Assembly: GCA_036479015.1 (NCBI GenBank) | Contig: JAZGFB010000018.1 | Coordinates: forward strand, 74,175 to 138,174 | Origin: NVTR01 sp036479015 | GTDB taxonomy: Bacteria; Pseudomonadota; Alphaproteobacteria; Rhodobacterales; Rhodobacteraceae | Direction: 5' to 3' | DNA: 64,000 nt | Shown: one piece after another, positions 1 through 8,026 of the stretch | Layout: the number at the start of each line of letters is the position of its first letter | How positions within the stretch are numbered: the stretch's first letter is position 1 | Program-made: the position numbers and the translations under genes | The notes under the pieces: generated by a model | Told to the model about the DNA's origin: nothing | What the model saw: only the letters and a program-made list of their open reading frames with translations | Databases searched by the model: none

Positions 1-659
1 TTTGGCGGATGCAGCCGGTTGACCGACATGTTTGCCGTTGGGTACCCCAACTCTCGCCCGCGCTGGTCGCCGCCTAAAACTTCGCCGTCGATCCGGTGCC
101 AATGGCCCAGCATTGTCGCGGCTTCCTGTGGCTTGCCATCAGCCAGCGCATTTCGGATCGCAGTGGAAGACACCTCCAAGCCGTCATTTTTGACCAGCTC
201 AGCAACGGTCACCCCAAAACCCATTGCTTCCCCATAGGTTTTCAGCATTTCAACGGTGCCACCCCGGTTCTTGCCAAACTGAAAATCAGAACCGACCACA
301 ACATGGCTTAGGCCCAACCCATCAGTCAGAACCTCCTGCGCAAACTGTTTGGCCGTCAGGTTTGCCAGCACGGCGTCAAAACCCAGCTGGTACAGCCGAT
401 CCACCTGCAATTTTTCCAGACGGTGCGCCCGGGTTTCAGCGTTCATCAGCCGAAAAGGCGCAGCGTCAGCATTGAAATATTCGCGCGGGTGCGGCTCAAA
501 CGTGACAATCCCCAGGGGGGCCCCGGATTTTTGTGCATGGCTGCGGGCAATATCAATGACCGATTGATGCCCCATATGGACGCCGTCAAAATTTCCGATC
601 GCAGCGCAGGCACCACGGTCGTCGCTTTTCAGGCCGCTCCAAAATGATAATGTTCGCAT
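1..659 (-). CDS. ribF: bifunctional riboflavin kinase/FAD synthetase, 3' end outside window
   Basis: Makes FMN from riboflavin and then FAD in the cytoplasm. About 219 residues are visible. The N-terminal FAD synthetase nucleotidyltransferase part has GNFDGVHMGH at residues 22-31 and a GSDFQFGKNRGG stretch. The C-terminal riboflavin kinase part has just begun (GEVLGGDQRGRELGYPTAN) when the window ends. The ATG at 659 is preceded by a GGGG Shine-Dalgarno-like stretch. It is the last visible gene of a minus-strand run behind the MaoC and HAD genes, 28 bases after the MaoC gene. Family membership is secure from the motifs; completeness cannot be judged. Confidence 0.95.
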   Translation of the reverse strand, partial: MRTLSFWSGLKSDDRGACAAIGNFDGVHMGHQSVIDIARSHAQKSGAPLGIVTFEPHPREYFNADAAPFRLMNAETRAHRLEKLQVDRLYQLGFDAVLANLTAKQFAQEVLTDGLGLSHVVVGSDFQFGKNRGGTVEMLKTYGEAMGFGVTVAELVKNDGLEVSSTAIRNALADGKPQEAATMLGHWHRIDGEVLGGDQRGRELGYPTANMSVNRLHPP

Positions 660-687
660 ATTGCCCCATGACGGGGCCGTGCCCGTG

Positions 688-1134
688 CTAGTCGAATTTT
701 CGGCTTGGCGCCAGAACCAGCGCCTCACCCTTTAGCACAACCGTATCGCCCACAGCGCAATGACAATCAAGCGTGACGCGCCGCCGCGAATGATCAATTT
801 CGCGCACCTCTACCTGGGCAAACACCATGTCGCCCGGGCGCACCGGGGCCAGAAATTTCAACGTCTGCCCCAGGTAAACCGTGCCATGGCCTGGCAGTTG
901 CTCACCTATCACCGCCGAAATTAGCCCAGCCGTCAGCATGCCATGGGCAATGCGGCCTTCAAAAATGGTGTCGCGGGCATATTCATCGTCCAGATGCACC
1001 GGGTTGTGGTCGGTTGATATTTCGGCAAAAAGTTCAATATCCCGGTCAGTTACCTGTTTACGCAGGCTGCGAGCCATGCCGATTTCAAGCTCTTCAATGC
1101 AGATCGTTCCACGGGGCATATTATCCAGCATCAC
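688..1134 (-). CDS. MaoC-like (R)-specific enoyl-CoA hydratase family protein
   Basis: A 148-residue single hot-dog-fold protein of the MaoC dehydratase family, which hydrates trans-2-enoyl-CoA or related thioesters. The region around residues 40-75 carries the family pattern: a Thr-Asp-His-Asn-Pro-Val-His stretch followed by FEGRIAHGM. Length fits single-domain PhaJ/MaoC-like hydratases. Two adjacent ATG codons start the frame (1134 and 1131). It sits between ribF and the HAD protein in a minus-strand cluster, with 133 bases upstream that could hold its own promoter. The exact acyl substrate cannot be read from sequence; a role in beta-oxidation or polyhydroxyalkanoate precursor supply is only inferred. 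Confidence 0.85.
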   Translation of the reverse strand: MMLDNMPRGTICIEELEIGMARSLRKQVTDRDIELFAEISTDHNPVHLDDEYARDTIFEGRIAHGMLTAGLISAVIGEQLPGHGTVYLGQTLKFLAPVRPGDMVFAQVEVREIDHSRRRVTLDCHCAVGDTVVLKGEALVLAPSRKFD

Positions 1135-1187
1135 TTTAGAATCCTGTCAGAATTGTTGCAGCGCAGCATAGCGATGTGGCACCACTC

Positions 1188-1216
1188 TAGCAATCCATCA
1201 GGTAATAAATTGTCAA
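1188..1216 (-). promoter_or_regulatory. possible sigma70-type promoter for MaoC-ribF
   Basis: On the minus strand a perfect TTGACA (1211-1216) is followed 17 bases later by TTGCTA, a poor -10 match. It lies in the AT-richer gap in front of the MaoC gene. Only the -35 half is convincing. Confidence 0.3.
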
Positions 1217-1267
1217 CTCAAAGCAAAAATTGGTAATTTTGTTACTTAGGCGATGGCGTACCCTTGC

Positions 1268-2143
1268 TTAGCGCAGCCTGGAAATGGCCATGGTCGGGCT
1301 GATTTGCTCGCGCTCAAAGTAGCGTGCCATCATATTTTCATCCGGGGCATCCGGATCATCGCCAAATTCCCCCGCCGCCAAGCCGCCGGTGATGAAAAGC
1401 GTATCAAAGCCTTCGTTCAAGCCGCCCAAAACATCGGTGCGAATGCCGTCACCGATACACAGAACCCGATCATCAGACACTGGGCGCATACCCGCCACGC
1501 GGTTGCGCGCCAAATCATAAATTGGCGGATGCGGCTTGCCAAAATACAGGCTTTGCCCGCCCATTTCAGTATACAATGCAGCAACAGCACCGGCGCAATA
1601 AATACGGTTCTCACCGTAATCCACCTGCAGATCAGGGTTAGTGCACAACATAACCAGCCCCTTTTGCTTGGCATATAGCAAAGTGGCGCGGTAATCTTCT
1701 GGGGTTTCGCTCAGATCGTCAAACAACCCGGTGCAGATAATACCCTCGGCCTGTTCAAGCGGCACTTTGCGAATATCCCCTGGGCCCAGTTCCGGGTCCA
1801 GATCGTCAAAGAAACTGTGGTCCTTTTCCGGGCCAAGATGGTACACATTTTTGCCAGCTAAACCCGCCAGCATCCCAGCCTGTGACGCATCGCCCGACGA
1901 TGTGACAGCGTCATAGGCATCCGTTGGCACACCGATTGTGTCAAGCTGGGCAGTCACCGATCCACGGGGCCTGGGCGCATTGGTCAACAATACCACAATA
2001 CCCCCGCCACGGCGGTATTGCTGCAAAGCTTTTACAGCATCGGGAAACGGGCGCACACCGTTGTGCAGGCAACCCCACAGGTCAACATATAGCGCGTCAT
2101 AGCGGCCCTGGATATCTGCAAGCGATGTGATCAACCGTGTCAT
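1268..2143 (-). CDS. HAD superfamily class IIA hydrolase-like protein (TIGR01459 type)
   Basis: A 291-residue member of the NagD-like HAD class IIA group. Motif I reads DLWGCLHNG (21-29): the nucleophilic Asp is present, but the second Asp of the canonical DxD is Trp, which I recall as usual in this subfamily. Motif II is LLTNAPRP, motif III GKPHPPIY and motif IV IGDGIRTDVLGG. Related proteins are phosphatases of small phosphorylated metabolites, but the Trp substitution makes ordinary phosphatase activity uncertain. It lies between the pyrophosphatase gene and the MaoC gene on the same strand. Start ATG at 2143. Substrate unknown. Confidence 0.85.
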   Translation of the reverse strand: MTRLITSLADIQGRYDALYVDLWGCLHNGVRPFPDAVKALQQYRRGGGIVVLLTNAPRPRGSVTAQLDTIGVPTDAYDAVTSSGDASQAGMLAGLAGKNVYHLGPEKDHSFFDDLDPELGPGDIRKVPLEQAEGIICTGLFDDLSETPEDYRATLLYAKQKGLVMLCTNPDLQVDYGENRIYCAGAVAALYTEMGGQSLYFGKPHPPIYDLARNRVAGMRPVSDDRVLCIGDGIRTDVLGGLNEGFDTLFITGGLAAGEFGDDPDAPDENMMARYFEREQISPTMAISRLR

Positions 2144-2203
2144 TCTTTACCTATTCCAATGTGGTAGTTTGTTGCACTGATCGCCCATCAGCCACTATGA
2201 GAC

Positions 2204-3124
2204 CTAATATTTCAGGTTTGGCACGATCTGCTTTTTGCGGCTCATGACACCGGGTAATACCACACTGTCCCCTGACACCTGAACACCGAATGAATTTTCA
2301 GCAATTGCCTTTACCACATCATTGGGAACCAACAGCGTGGCCTGTTCGTTCAGGATATCAACCACAAACAACAGCACCTGATCACAACCTTCATCTGCGG
2401 CCAATCCGGGCATCGCTGCCATCAGATCTGCCTGGCGGTCCAATGCAATCGCCGGGGCCGTGGTTTCCAGAACTGAAACCCGCAGCTTTTTGCCGTCAAC
2501 CTCAAATATCTTGCTGTCCATTTTCAACAGCTCAACATCAGAAAACGCTGACACATCCGATTTGGCGGTGAACATTTCGCTGGCATATGCCGACAGATCA
2601 ATGCCCAGCTCGCCCGCCAGCCGCTCGGCCAGCGCCCGGTCTGTGGGCGTGGTGGTGGGCGAGCGGAATTCAAGCGTATCTGACAATATACAAGACAGCA
2701 TCAGCCCCTTGATGGCATCCGGCATCTTATCCATATCGCGCCCGATCAGCCAGCCCATGACGGTGGCGGTGGCGGCGACGGGGCGAATGGTAAATTTGAT
2801 CGGCCCCTTGGTTTTTAACCCACCTGACAACTGGTGGTGATCAATCACTTCGGCGATATTGGTGTCGTTGATATTGCTTGGCAGCTCACCGGGGTTGTTG
2901 GTGTCCACCAGCACAACTTCGTCAGCCTCGCTCAGCGTCCCCAGCGTGGCGGGCATGGCCACATTCCAACGTTCCAGCACGAACACAGCTTCTGTGTTTG
3001 GCGGCTCCAACACAAAGGCCTGGGCCTTTTTGCCCTGAACTTCATTCAGGTACCATTCCCAGATCAAAGCAGAACAGGTGGCGTCAGTGTCGGGGCCTTT
3101 ATGGCCGAAAATTTTGATGGTCAT
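2204..3124 (-). CDS. ppaC: manganese-dependent inorganic pyrophosphatase (DHH family)
   Basis: Hydrolyses pyrophosphate to phosphate in the cytosol, pulling biosynthetic reactions forward. The predicted 306 residues fit the usual length of family II enzymes. The N-terminus has FGHKGPDTDAT, supplying metal ligands, and the DHH motif appears in EVIDHHQLSGG. The C-terminal DHHA2-type domain ends in an SRKKQ stretch, the substrate-binding signature. The frame is open 26 codons further upstream, but ATG 3124 (MTIKIFGHKG) matches the family N-terminus and has a GGA-containing site in front. A family II enzyme in an alphaproteobacterium is less usual than PpA but known in the Roseobacter group. Confidence 0.93.
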   Translation of the reverse strand: MTIKIFGHKGPDTDATCSALIWEWYLNEVQGKKAQAFVLEPPNTEAVFVLERWNVAMPATLGTLSEADEVVLVDTNNPGELPSNINDTNIAEVIDHHQLSGGLKTKGPIKFTIRPVAATATVMGWLIGRDMDKMPDAIKGLMLSCILSDTLEFRSPTTTPTDRALAERLAGELGIDLSAYASEMFTAKSDVSAFSDVELLKMDSKIFEVDGKKLRVSVLETTAPAIALDRQADLMAAMPGLAADEGCDQVLLFVVDILNEQATLLVPNDVVKAIAENSFGVQVSGDSVVLPGVMSRKKQIVPNLKY

Positions 3125-3217
3125 GGGGTTTTCCGTGCATTGGGGTTTTGTTTTGCGCATCTTATAGGGGGGCAGGGGCGGCTTGTCACCCACTGGCAGC
3201 ACGGATATTCTGCGCAG

Positions 3218-3865
3218 ATGTCCAAACCCAAAGAAACTGATCTATACCCGCCGGTTAAGGCCTTTTTGCAAGGTCAAGGCTATGAGGTGAAGGCCGAAAT
3301 AGGCGCGGTTGATGTCATGGCCATACGCGGTGATGATGACCCGGTTATTGTTGAGCTGAAAACAGGGTTTTCCCTGTCGCTGTTCCATCAGGCGGTGGAC
3401 CGTCAAGGCGTCACCGATGACGTCTATATCTGCGTGCCCCGTGGCACCGGCAAGGTGTTTGCCAAAGCGCTCAAGGACAACACCCGCCTGTGCCGCCGCC
3501 TTGGGGTTGGCTTGCTAACGGCGCGCCTGCGCGACGGGTTTGTGCAGGCCCATTGCGACCCCGCCCCCTATCGGCCGGTAAAATCAGCGCGGCGCAAAGG
3601 CCAGCTGCTGCGCGAATTTCAACGCCGGGTTGGCGACCCGAACGCTGGCGGGCAAACCCGTGTCGGGCTGGTGACAGCGTATCGGCAAGACGCGATGCTA
3701 TGCGCGGGGTTTCTGGCGGAAAATGGCGCCAGCAAAGGCGCAGTTGTGGCCGCTGCCACCGGCGTCCCCACCGCCACTCGGATCATGGCAGCGGATCATT
3801 ATGGCTGGTTCGAACGGGCGGGCCGGGGCGTGTATCAGCTGACGGCTAAGGGGCTAAAGGGCTAA
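3218..3865 (+). CDS. DUF2161 family, putative PD-(D/E)XK-type nuclease
   Basis: A 215-residue cytoplasmic protein. The N-terminal half contains a nuclease-like core: VDVMAIRG with an acidic residue, then VIVELKTG (E-x-K), the arrangement of PD-(D/E)XK folds. The C-terminal third (from about residue 120) is rich in basic residues and ends in what looks like a winged-helix segment (ATRIMAADHYGWFERAGRGVY). I recognise it as DUF2161, whose members are described as putative phosphodiesterases; the substrate is unknown. The open frame begins far upstream on the strand opposite ppaC, but ATG 3218 gives the conserved MSKPKETDLYPPVK start. It is divergent from ppaC, 93 bases apart. Confidence 0.8.
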   Translation: MSKPKETDLYPPVKAFLQGQGYEVKAEIGAVDVMAIRGDDDPVIVELKTGFSLSLFHQAVDRQGVTDDVYICVPRGTGKVFAKALKDNTRLCRRLGVGLLTARLRDGFVQAHCDPAPYRPVKSARRKGQLLREFQRRVGDPNAGGQTRVGLVTAYRQDAMLCAGFLAENGASKGAVVAAATGVPTATRIMAADHYGWFERAGRGVYQLTAKGLKG

Positions 3866-3874
3866 TAAATATGT

Positions 3875-4723
3875 CTATTCGGCTGTCAGACCACCCTGAA
3901 TTAACAGTGTATCACCGTCGACGTCGCCCTCGGCCCAAAATGTCGCGCCGACCGCTACCGCGTTCACGCCGTAAAAGCCGCCCGTCAACCCAGTTTCGGC
4001 AATGGTGACTGTAGGGCCAGGAACCGGGGTGAAGGCGATGCTGAGATCGGTATTGAATTTGTTACCGCTGATATTTGGGGTGCCAGCCGGGTTGATGGTG
4101 ATGATGGAGTCTGGAAAGGATGTGAGGTTTCCTCCGCCTGCAGGATCGTGTGAGACATTCATCGTACCGGTTATTGTCTGGGTACCAAAGACTGCATTCA
4201 GAGTAACGGGGCCGCCGCCGTATCCGTTTTGCTCATTAATAAATACACCAATAGATGCTTCGCCCGTAAAGGTTGCGTTGCCTCCTGCGGTGGCAGGGTT
4301 AATCTGGGTCGGGTCAGTTTCATAACCAAAAACAAAGCTACCAACATTTTGATACCCAGTGCCCACGAAGTCTTGAAAAAACGCCAACTGCACCACGTTC
4401 GCTGAAGAACTATCAAAGAAAAACGACGCGCCGACCTGTTCGTACCTATTCGCGACACTATTCCAGGTAAGGACATAGTTCTTATGGTTCTGGGCGATAT
4501 AGACGGTGTTTCCGTCGTCTGAAATCGAAAACCCTATGGTTTGATCTTTCAGGCTCTGGGTCCCGTCGACTTCGACATATCGTTTTACATCTTGGACCGG
4601 AAATGAATCCCCGTTAGCCAGAACATCACCCGGTTGCGCATAACGCGGGCCACCCCCCGAACTGGAACCACAGCCAGATACGGCCAGTGCCGTGCAAATA
4701 AGCGCACTGCTCGTGAATTTCAT
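3875..4723 (-). CDS. lipoprotein with TbpB-like beta-barrel C-terminus
   Basis: A 282-residue exported protein. The signal peptide ends in a lipobox with Cys18 (AVSGC), followed by a Ser/Gly-rich linker. The rest is beta-rich, Gly/Asn/Thr-rich and low in Cys. The C-terminus (GGFYG..A..VGATFWAEGD, about 249-270) matches the closing strands of transferrin-binding-protein-like beta-barrels (TbpB_B_D), a fold also found in non-transferrin surface lipoproteins. The ligand is unknown; transferrin is not implied. It converges on the DUF2161 gene, with 9 bases between stops, and is divergent from groES. Confidence 0.7.
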   Translation of the reverse strand: MKFTSSALICTALAVSGCGSSSGGGPRYAQPGDVLANGDSFPVQDVKRYVEVDGTQSLKDQTIGFSISDDGNTVYIAQNHKNYVLTWNSVANRYEQVGASFFFDSSSANVVQLAFFQDFVGTGYQNVGSFVFGYETDPTQINPATAGGNATFTGEASIGVFINEQNGYGGGPVTLNAVFGTQTITGTMNVSHDPAGGGNLTSFPDSIITINPAGTPNISGNKFNTDLSIAFTPVPGPTVTIAETGLTGGFYGVNAVAVGATFWAEGDVDGDTLLIQGGLTAE

Positions 4724-4927
4724 TTTATGCTCCAGACACCAAAATAGTTATCAAATACAACGCTGTTATCCCCATTAACCTTTTGTTAGCCAATTGCTGC
4801 ATCTGGTTGGTGCCGGGCCGGATACAATGGGCCATACTTCAGCGCGGGCGGGGCCAGTTCTCGAACAATACTGCCAGTTTCCGGCGCAGCGTGCCTGGCA
4901 CCCCTGCCAATTACATTTCCGCCCCCG

Positions 4928-4956
4928 TTGACTCAGCCCACCAACATGCCTAAATC
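4928..4956 (+). promoter_or_regulatory. putative sigma70 promoter of groESL
   Basis: TTGACT (4928-4933) and TAAATC (4951-4956) are separated by 17 bases. Transcription would start at about 4963, directly in front of the CIRCE element, the usual arrangement. The -10 match is modest. Confidence 0.5.
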
Positions 4957-4963
4957 CAGTGCG

Positions 4964-4990
4964 TTATCACTCGACATGCATGAGTGCTAA
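4964..4990. promoter_or_regulatory. CIRCE operator (HrcA binding site)
   Basis: Inverted repeat TTATCACTC-N9-GAGTGCTAA, one base off the CIRCE consensus TTAGCACTC-N9-GAGTGCTAA. It lies 34 bases before the groES start, where HrcA represses groESL in many bacteria. hrcA itself is not in the window. Confidence 0.93.
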
Positions 4991-5024
4991 CAGCAACAGA
5001 AACCTGAACGAGGAGCGTTCACAT

Positions 5025-5312
5025 ATGGCATTCACACCATTACATGACCGTGTCGTGGTTCGTCGCACCGAAGGCGACGAAAAAACTGCTGGCGGGTTGA
5101 TTATCCCGGATAGCGCAAAAGAAAAGCCCGCCGAGGGCGAAATTATCTCAGTTGGTGCAGGCGCACGCGACGAAGATGGCAAGCGCGTTTCTATGGACGT
5201 CAAAGCCGGGGATAAGATCCTGTTCGGCAAATGGTCCGGCACTGAAATCACCCTTGAAGGTGAAGAGCTGCTGATCATGAAAGAAAGCGACATCATGGGC
5301 ATTATTGCCTAG
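5025..5312 (+). CDS. groES: co-chaperonin GroES
   Basis: The 95-residue Hsp10 lid of the GroEL folding chamber. MAFTPLHDRVVVRR at the start, the GGLIIPDSAKEKP mobile loop and the VLFGKWSGTE-like roof region are typical. ATG 5025 is supported by AGGAG 13 bases upstream and by the family N-terminus; a longer open frame to 4959 would run through the CIRCE element. It is the first gene of the groES-groEL operon, 43 bases before groEL, controlled by the CIRCE just upstream. Confidence 0.98.
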   Translation: MAFTPLHDRVVVRRTEGDEKTAGGLIIPDSAKEKPAEGEIISVGAGARDEDGKRVSMDVKAGDKILFGKWSGTEITLEGEELLIMKESDIMGIIA

Positions 5313-5355
5313 TCACTTTTGCTAATTTTAATTTCGACGACAAGGAGCAAGCATA

Positions 5356-7008
5356 ATGGCTGCTAAAGACGTCAAATTCGGGACAGACGCCCGTAACCGC
5401 ATGCTGAATGGCGTAAACATTCTGGCCGACGCGGTAAAAGTCACATTGGGCCCAAAGGGTCGCAACGTGGTTATCGACAAATCCTTTGGCGCACCGCGCA
5501 TCACCAAAGATGGTGTATCCGTAGCCAAGGAAATCGAACTGGAAGATAAGTTCGAAAACATGGGCGCGCAGATGGTAAAAGAAGTTGCCAGCCGCACCAA
5601 TGACGAAGCCGGCGACGGCACAACCACTGCAACGATCCTGGCCCAGGCCATCGTTAAAGAGGGCATGAAATCAGTTGCAGCGGGCATGAACCCGATGGAT
5701 CTGAAGCGCGGCATTGATCTGGCAACATCCAAAGTTGTTGCAAGCATCAAAGCGGCGTCACGCGTTGTCAAAGACAGCGACGAAGTTGCCCAGGTTGGCA
5801 CAATTTCTGCAAACGGCGAAAGCGCAATTGGTCAGCAAATTGCTGATGCAATGCAAAAAGTCGGCAACGAAGGCGTGATCACTGTCGAAGAAAACAAAGG
5901 TCTGGAAACAGAAACCGAAGTTGTCGAAGGCATGCAGTTTGACCGTGGGTACCTGTCACCATACTTTGTGACCAACCCCGACAAAATGCTGGCCGACATG
6001 GAAGATTGCCTGGTGCTGCTGCACGAGAAAAAGCTTTCTTCACTACAGCCAATGGTTCCACTTTTGGAAGCTGTCATTCAGTCGTCCAAGCCGCTGTTGA
6101 TCATTGCCGAAGATGTTGAGGGCGAAGCCCTGGCAACCTTGGTTGTGAACAAACTGCGCGGTGGTCTGAAAATCGCGGCTGTTAAGGCCCCGGGTTTTGG
6201 TGACCGTCGTAAGGCAATGTTGCAAGATCTTGGCATTCTGACCGGTGGTCAGGTTATTTCCGAAGATCTGGGCATGAAGCTTGAAAATGTCACCATGGAC
6301 ATGCTGGGTTCAGCCAAGAAAATCACCATCACCAAAGATGAAACAACTGTCATCGACGGCAATGGCGAAAAAGCTGAAATCGAAGCTCGGGTCACACAGA
6401 TCCGTCAGCAGATCGAAGAAACCACATCCGACTATGACCGCGAAAAGCTGCAAGAACGTGTGGCCAAACTGGCCGGCGGTGTTGCTGTTATTCGGGTTGG
6501 TGGCATGACTGAGATCGAAGTCAAAGAACGCAAAGACCGCGTTGACGACGCCCTGAACGCGACCCGTGCGGCCGTGCAAGAAGGCGTTGTTGTTGGTGGC
6601 GGTGTTGCCCTGATGCAGGGTGCCAAGGCTCTGGCTGATGTTAAGGGTGAAAACTCTGATCAGGACGCGGGCGTTGGTATTGTGCGTCGCGCGCTCGAAG
6701 CACCACTTCGTCAGATCGCCGAAAACGCCGGTGTTGACGGTGCGGTTGTTGCAGGCAAAATTCGTGAAAGCGACGACCCTGCATTTGGCTTTAACGCTCA
6801 GACCGAAGAATATGGCGACCTGTTCAAATCAGGCGTTATTGACCCGGCCAAGGTTGTGCGTACAGCCCTGGAAGACGCGGCATCCATTGCCGGTCTTTTG
6901 ATCACCACAGAAGCCATGGTTGGCGACAAGCCATCCAAAGATGCAGGCGGCGCCGGTGGCGGCATGCCTGACATGGGCGGAATGGGCGGCATGGGCGGCA
7001 TGATGTAA
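5356..7008 (+). CDS. groEL: chaperonin GroEL
   Basis: The 550-residue Hsp60 subunit that forms double heptameric rings and folds proteins with ATP. The N-terminus (AAKDVKFG), the GDGTTTATILAQ nucleotide-binding loop (about 86-97), the apical domain and the flexible C-terminal Gly-Gly-Met repeats (four Met-containing repeats at the end) are all present. AAGGAG precedes the ATG by a few bases. It is the second gene of the operon and is followed by an intrinsic terminator at 7032. No odd features. Confidence 0.98.
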   Translation: MAAKDVKFGTDARNRMLNGVNILADAVKVTLGPKGRNVVIDKSFGAPRITKDGVSVAKEIELEDKFENMGAQMVKEVASRTNDEAGDGTTTATILAQAIVKEGMKSVAAGMNPMDLKRGIDLATSKVVASIKAASRVVKDSDEVAQVGTISANGESAIGQQIADAMQKVGNEGVITVEENKGLETETEVVEGMQFDRGYLSPYFVTNPDKMLADMEDCLVLLHEKKLSSLQPMVPLLEAVIQSSKPLLIIAEDVEGEALATLVVNKLRGGLKIAAVKAPGFGDRRKAMLQDLGILTGGQVISEDLGMKLENVTMDMLGSAKKITITKDETTVIDGNGEKAEIEARVTQIRQQIEETTSDYDREKLQERVAKLAGGVAVIRVGGMTEIEVKERKDRVDDALNATRAAVQEGVVVGGGVALMQGAKALADVKGENSDQDAGVGIVRRALEAPLRQIAENAGVDGAVVAGKIRESDDPAFGFNAQTEEYGDLFKSGVIDPAKVVRTALEDAASIAGLLITTEAMVGDKPSKDAGGAGGGMPDMGGMGGMGGMM

Positions 7009-7031
7009 GCCACGCCTGGCTCACGACATTG

Positions 7032-7062
7032 AAAAGGGCTCGCATCGCGCGGGCCCTTTTTT
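7032..7062 (+). terminator. intrinsic terminator of groESL
   Basis: GGGCTCGC / GCGGGCCC stem (one G-U pair) with a 5-base loop and a run of six T, starting 24 bases after the groEL stop. It is the first of four related terminators between 7032 and 9213. Confidence 0.85.
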
Positions 7063-7103
7063 GTGGGTGGTGTGGGTCCGGCTCACCAGTCGCCCGGGTT
7101 CAA

Positions 7104-7211
7104 GGCACATCGTGCCGCCGGGCTCTCGGCGATTGCTTGCAATCGCCTGTCGGCAGAGCATTGATTACAATGCCCGAGAGGCAGCGCCCAACCGCCCCAT
7201 GGGCGGGCGCT
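7104..7211. other. dense cluster of hairpins, candidate structured RNA
   Basis: Inside the 388-base gap between groEL and yccF lie four neat inverted repeats: GGCAC-N3-GTGCC (7104-7116); GGCGATTGC-TT-GCAATCGCC (7128-7147); GCATTG-ATTA-CAATGC (7158-7173); and AGCGCCC...GGGCGCT with inner GCCC-N3-GGGC (7183-7211). The second and third are enclosed by CTCTC (7123-7127) pairing with GAGAG (7176-7180), giving a three-way junction. A terminator follows at 7301. No convincing open frame overlaps it. It could be a small RNA or an intergenic repeat. I do not recognise 6S, SRP, RNase P or tmRNA in it. Confidence 0.4.
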
Positions 7212-7300
7212 ATTGCGACGTTGATGGTTCCAGGCGGCGTCAGATGAACGGGCCACCATAAAGCGACAGCCACTGCTCTAGGTAATGCCCACCCGCGTTC

Positions 7301-7333
7301 GGGCCCGACCCTCACACTGCGCGGGCCCTTTTT
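7301..7333 (+). terminator. intrinsic terminator
   Basis: GGGCCCG / CGGGCCC stem with a 14-base loop and a run of five T. It lies 64 bases before yccF and would end a transcript covering the hairpin cluster. Confidence 0.6.
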
Positions 7334-7396
7334 ACTTTAAACGCATCTTAGTGTTTTGCGGGCAATCTACCAAAACATTGATTTGCGGGGAACGAA

Positions 7397-7870
7397 ATGC
7401 GGCTGGCAGGATGCGTCACCTGGTTTGTGCTTGCGGGCTGGGCGCTTGCGCTGATCTGGTTCTTGGGCGGCGTCGTCTTTGCACTTAGTGTAATCGGTCT
7501 GCCACTCGCCCGGTCTGCAATGGAAATGACACAACTGTCAGCCTGGCCCTTTGGCAGAGACGTTGTTCATATTCGTGATCTTGATCAAAAACAGCGCAAC
7601 CGTCTGACGGCAACAAGCGGGACAATTGGTTTGGTCGCCAACTTAATCTGGGCCGCAAGTTTTGGCAGCCTTTTGTTCATTGCATATCTGCTGGCCGGGA
7701 TCGTCAGTTGCCTGACAATTATCGGCATTCCATTTGGTATTCAGGCCTTCAAATTGGCCGGCGTTTCATTTTGGCCGGTCGGATGGCGGGTTGTTTCAGT
7801 GGAGCTGGCCGAGATTGTGCGGACCCGCAAGGCAAGGGACCAACTGGCCGGTTACGCCACCGCCATGTGA
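7397..7870 (+). CDS. YccF domain-containing inner membrane protein
   Basis: A 157-residue membrane protein with two copies of the YccF-type unit, each a hydrophobic stretch followed by an IGLPL or IGIPFGIQ turn and a WPFG/WPVG motif (first copy about residues 5-55, second about 72-130). Four membrane segments are likely. The family is of unknown function. ATG 7397 has GGGG in the preceding bases. It stands alone between two terminators (7301 and 7924), so it is probably a single-gene unit. Confidence 0.8.
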   Translation: MRLAGCVTWFVLAGWALALIWFLGGVVFALSVIGLPLARSAMEMTQLSAWPFGRDVVHIRDLDQKQRNRLTATSGTIGLVANLIWAASFGSLLFIAYLLAGIVSCLTIIGIPFGIQAFKLAGVSFWPVGWRVVSVELAEIVRTRKARDQLAGYATAM

Positions 7871-7923
7871 CACAAATTGGTATTTGTGACTGACGCCACA
7901 ACCAGCAAAAAAACAAAATTTAT

Positions 7924-7953
7924 TGGGGCTCGCCGCGCGCGGGTCCTTTTTTT
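7924..7953 (+). terminator. intrinsic terminator after yccF-like gene
   Basis: GGGCTCGC-CGC-GCGGGTCC stem (G-U pairs included) followed by eight T, 54 bases after the yccF stop. Nearly the same sequence as the groEL terminator. Confidence 0.8.
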
Positions 7954-8026
7954 CTCAGGGGGTTTAAAAGCGTGTTCCCGCCTCTTATGTTAATGCTATA
8001 TACATAGTATTCTAGAGGGGACAAAA

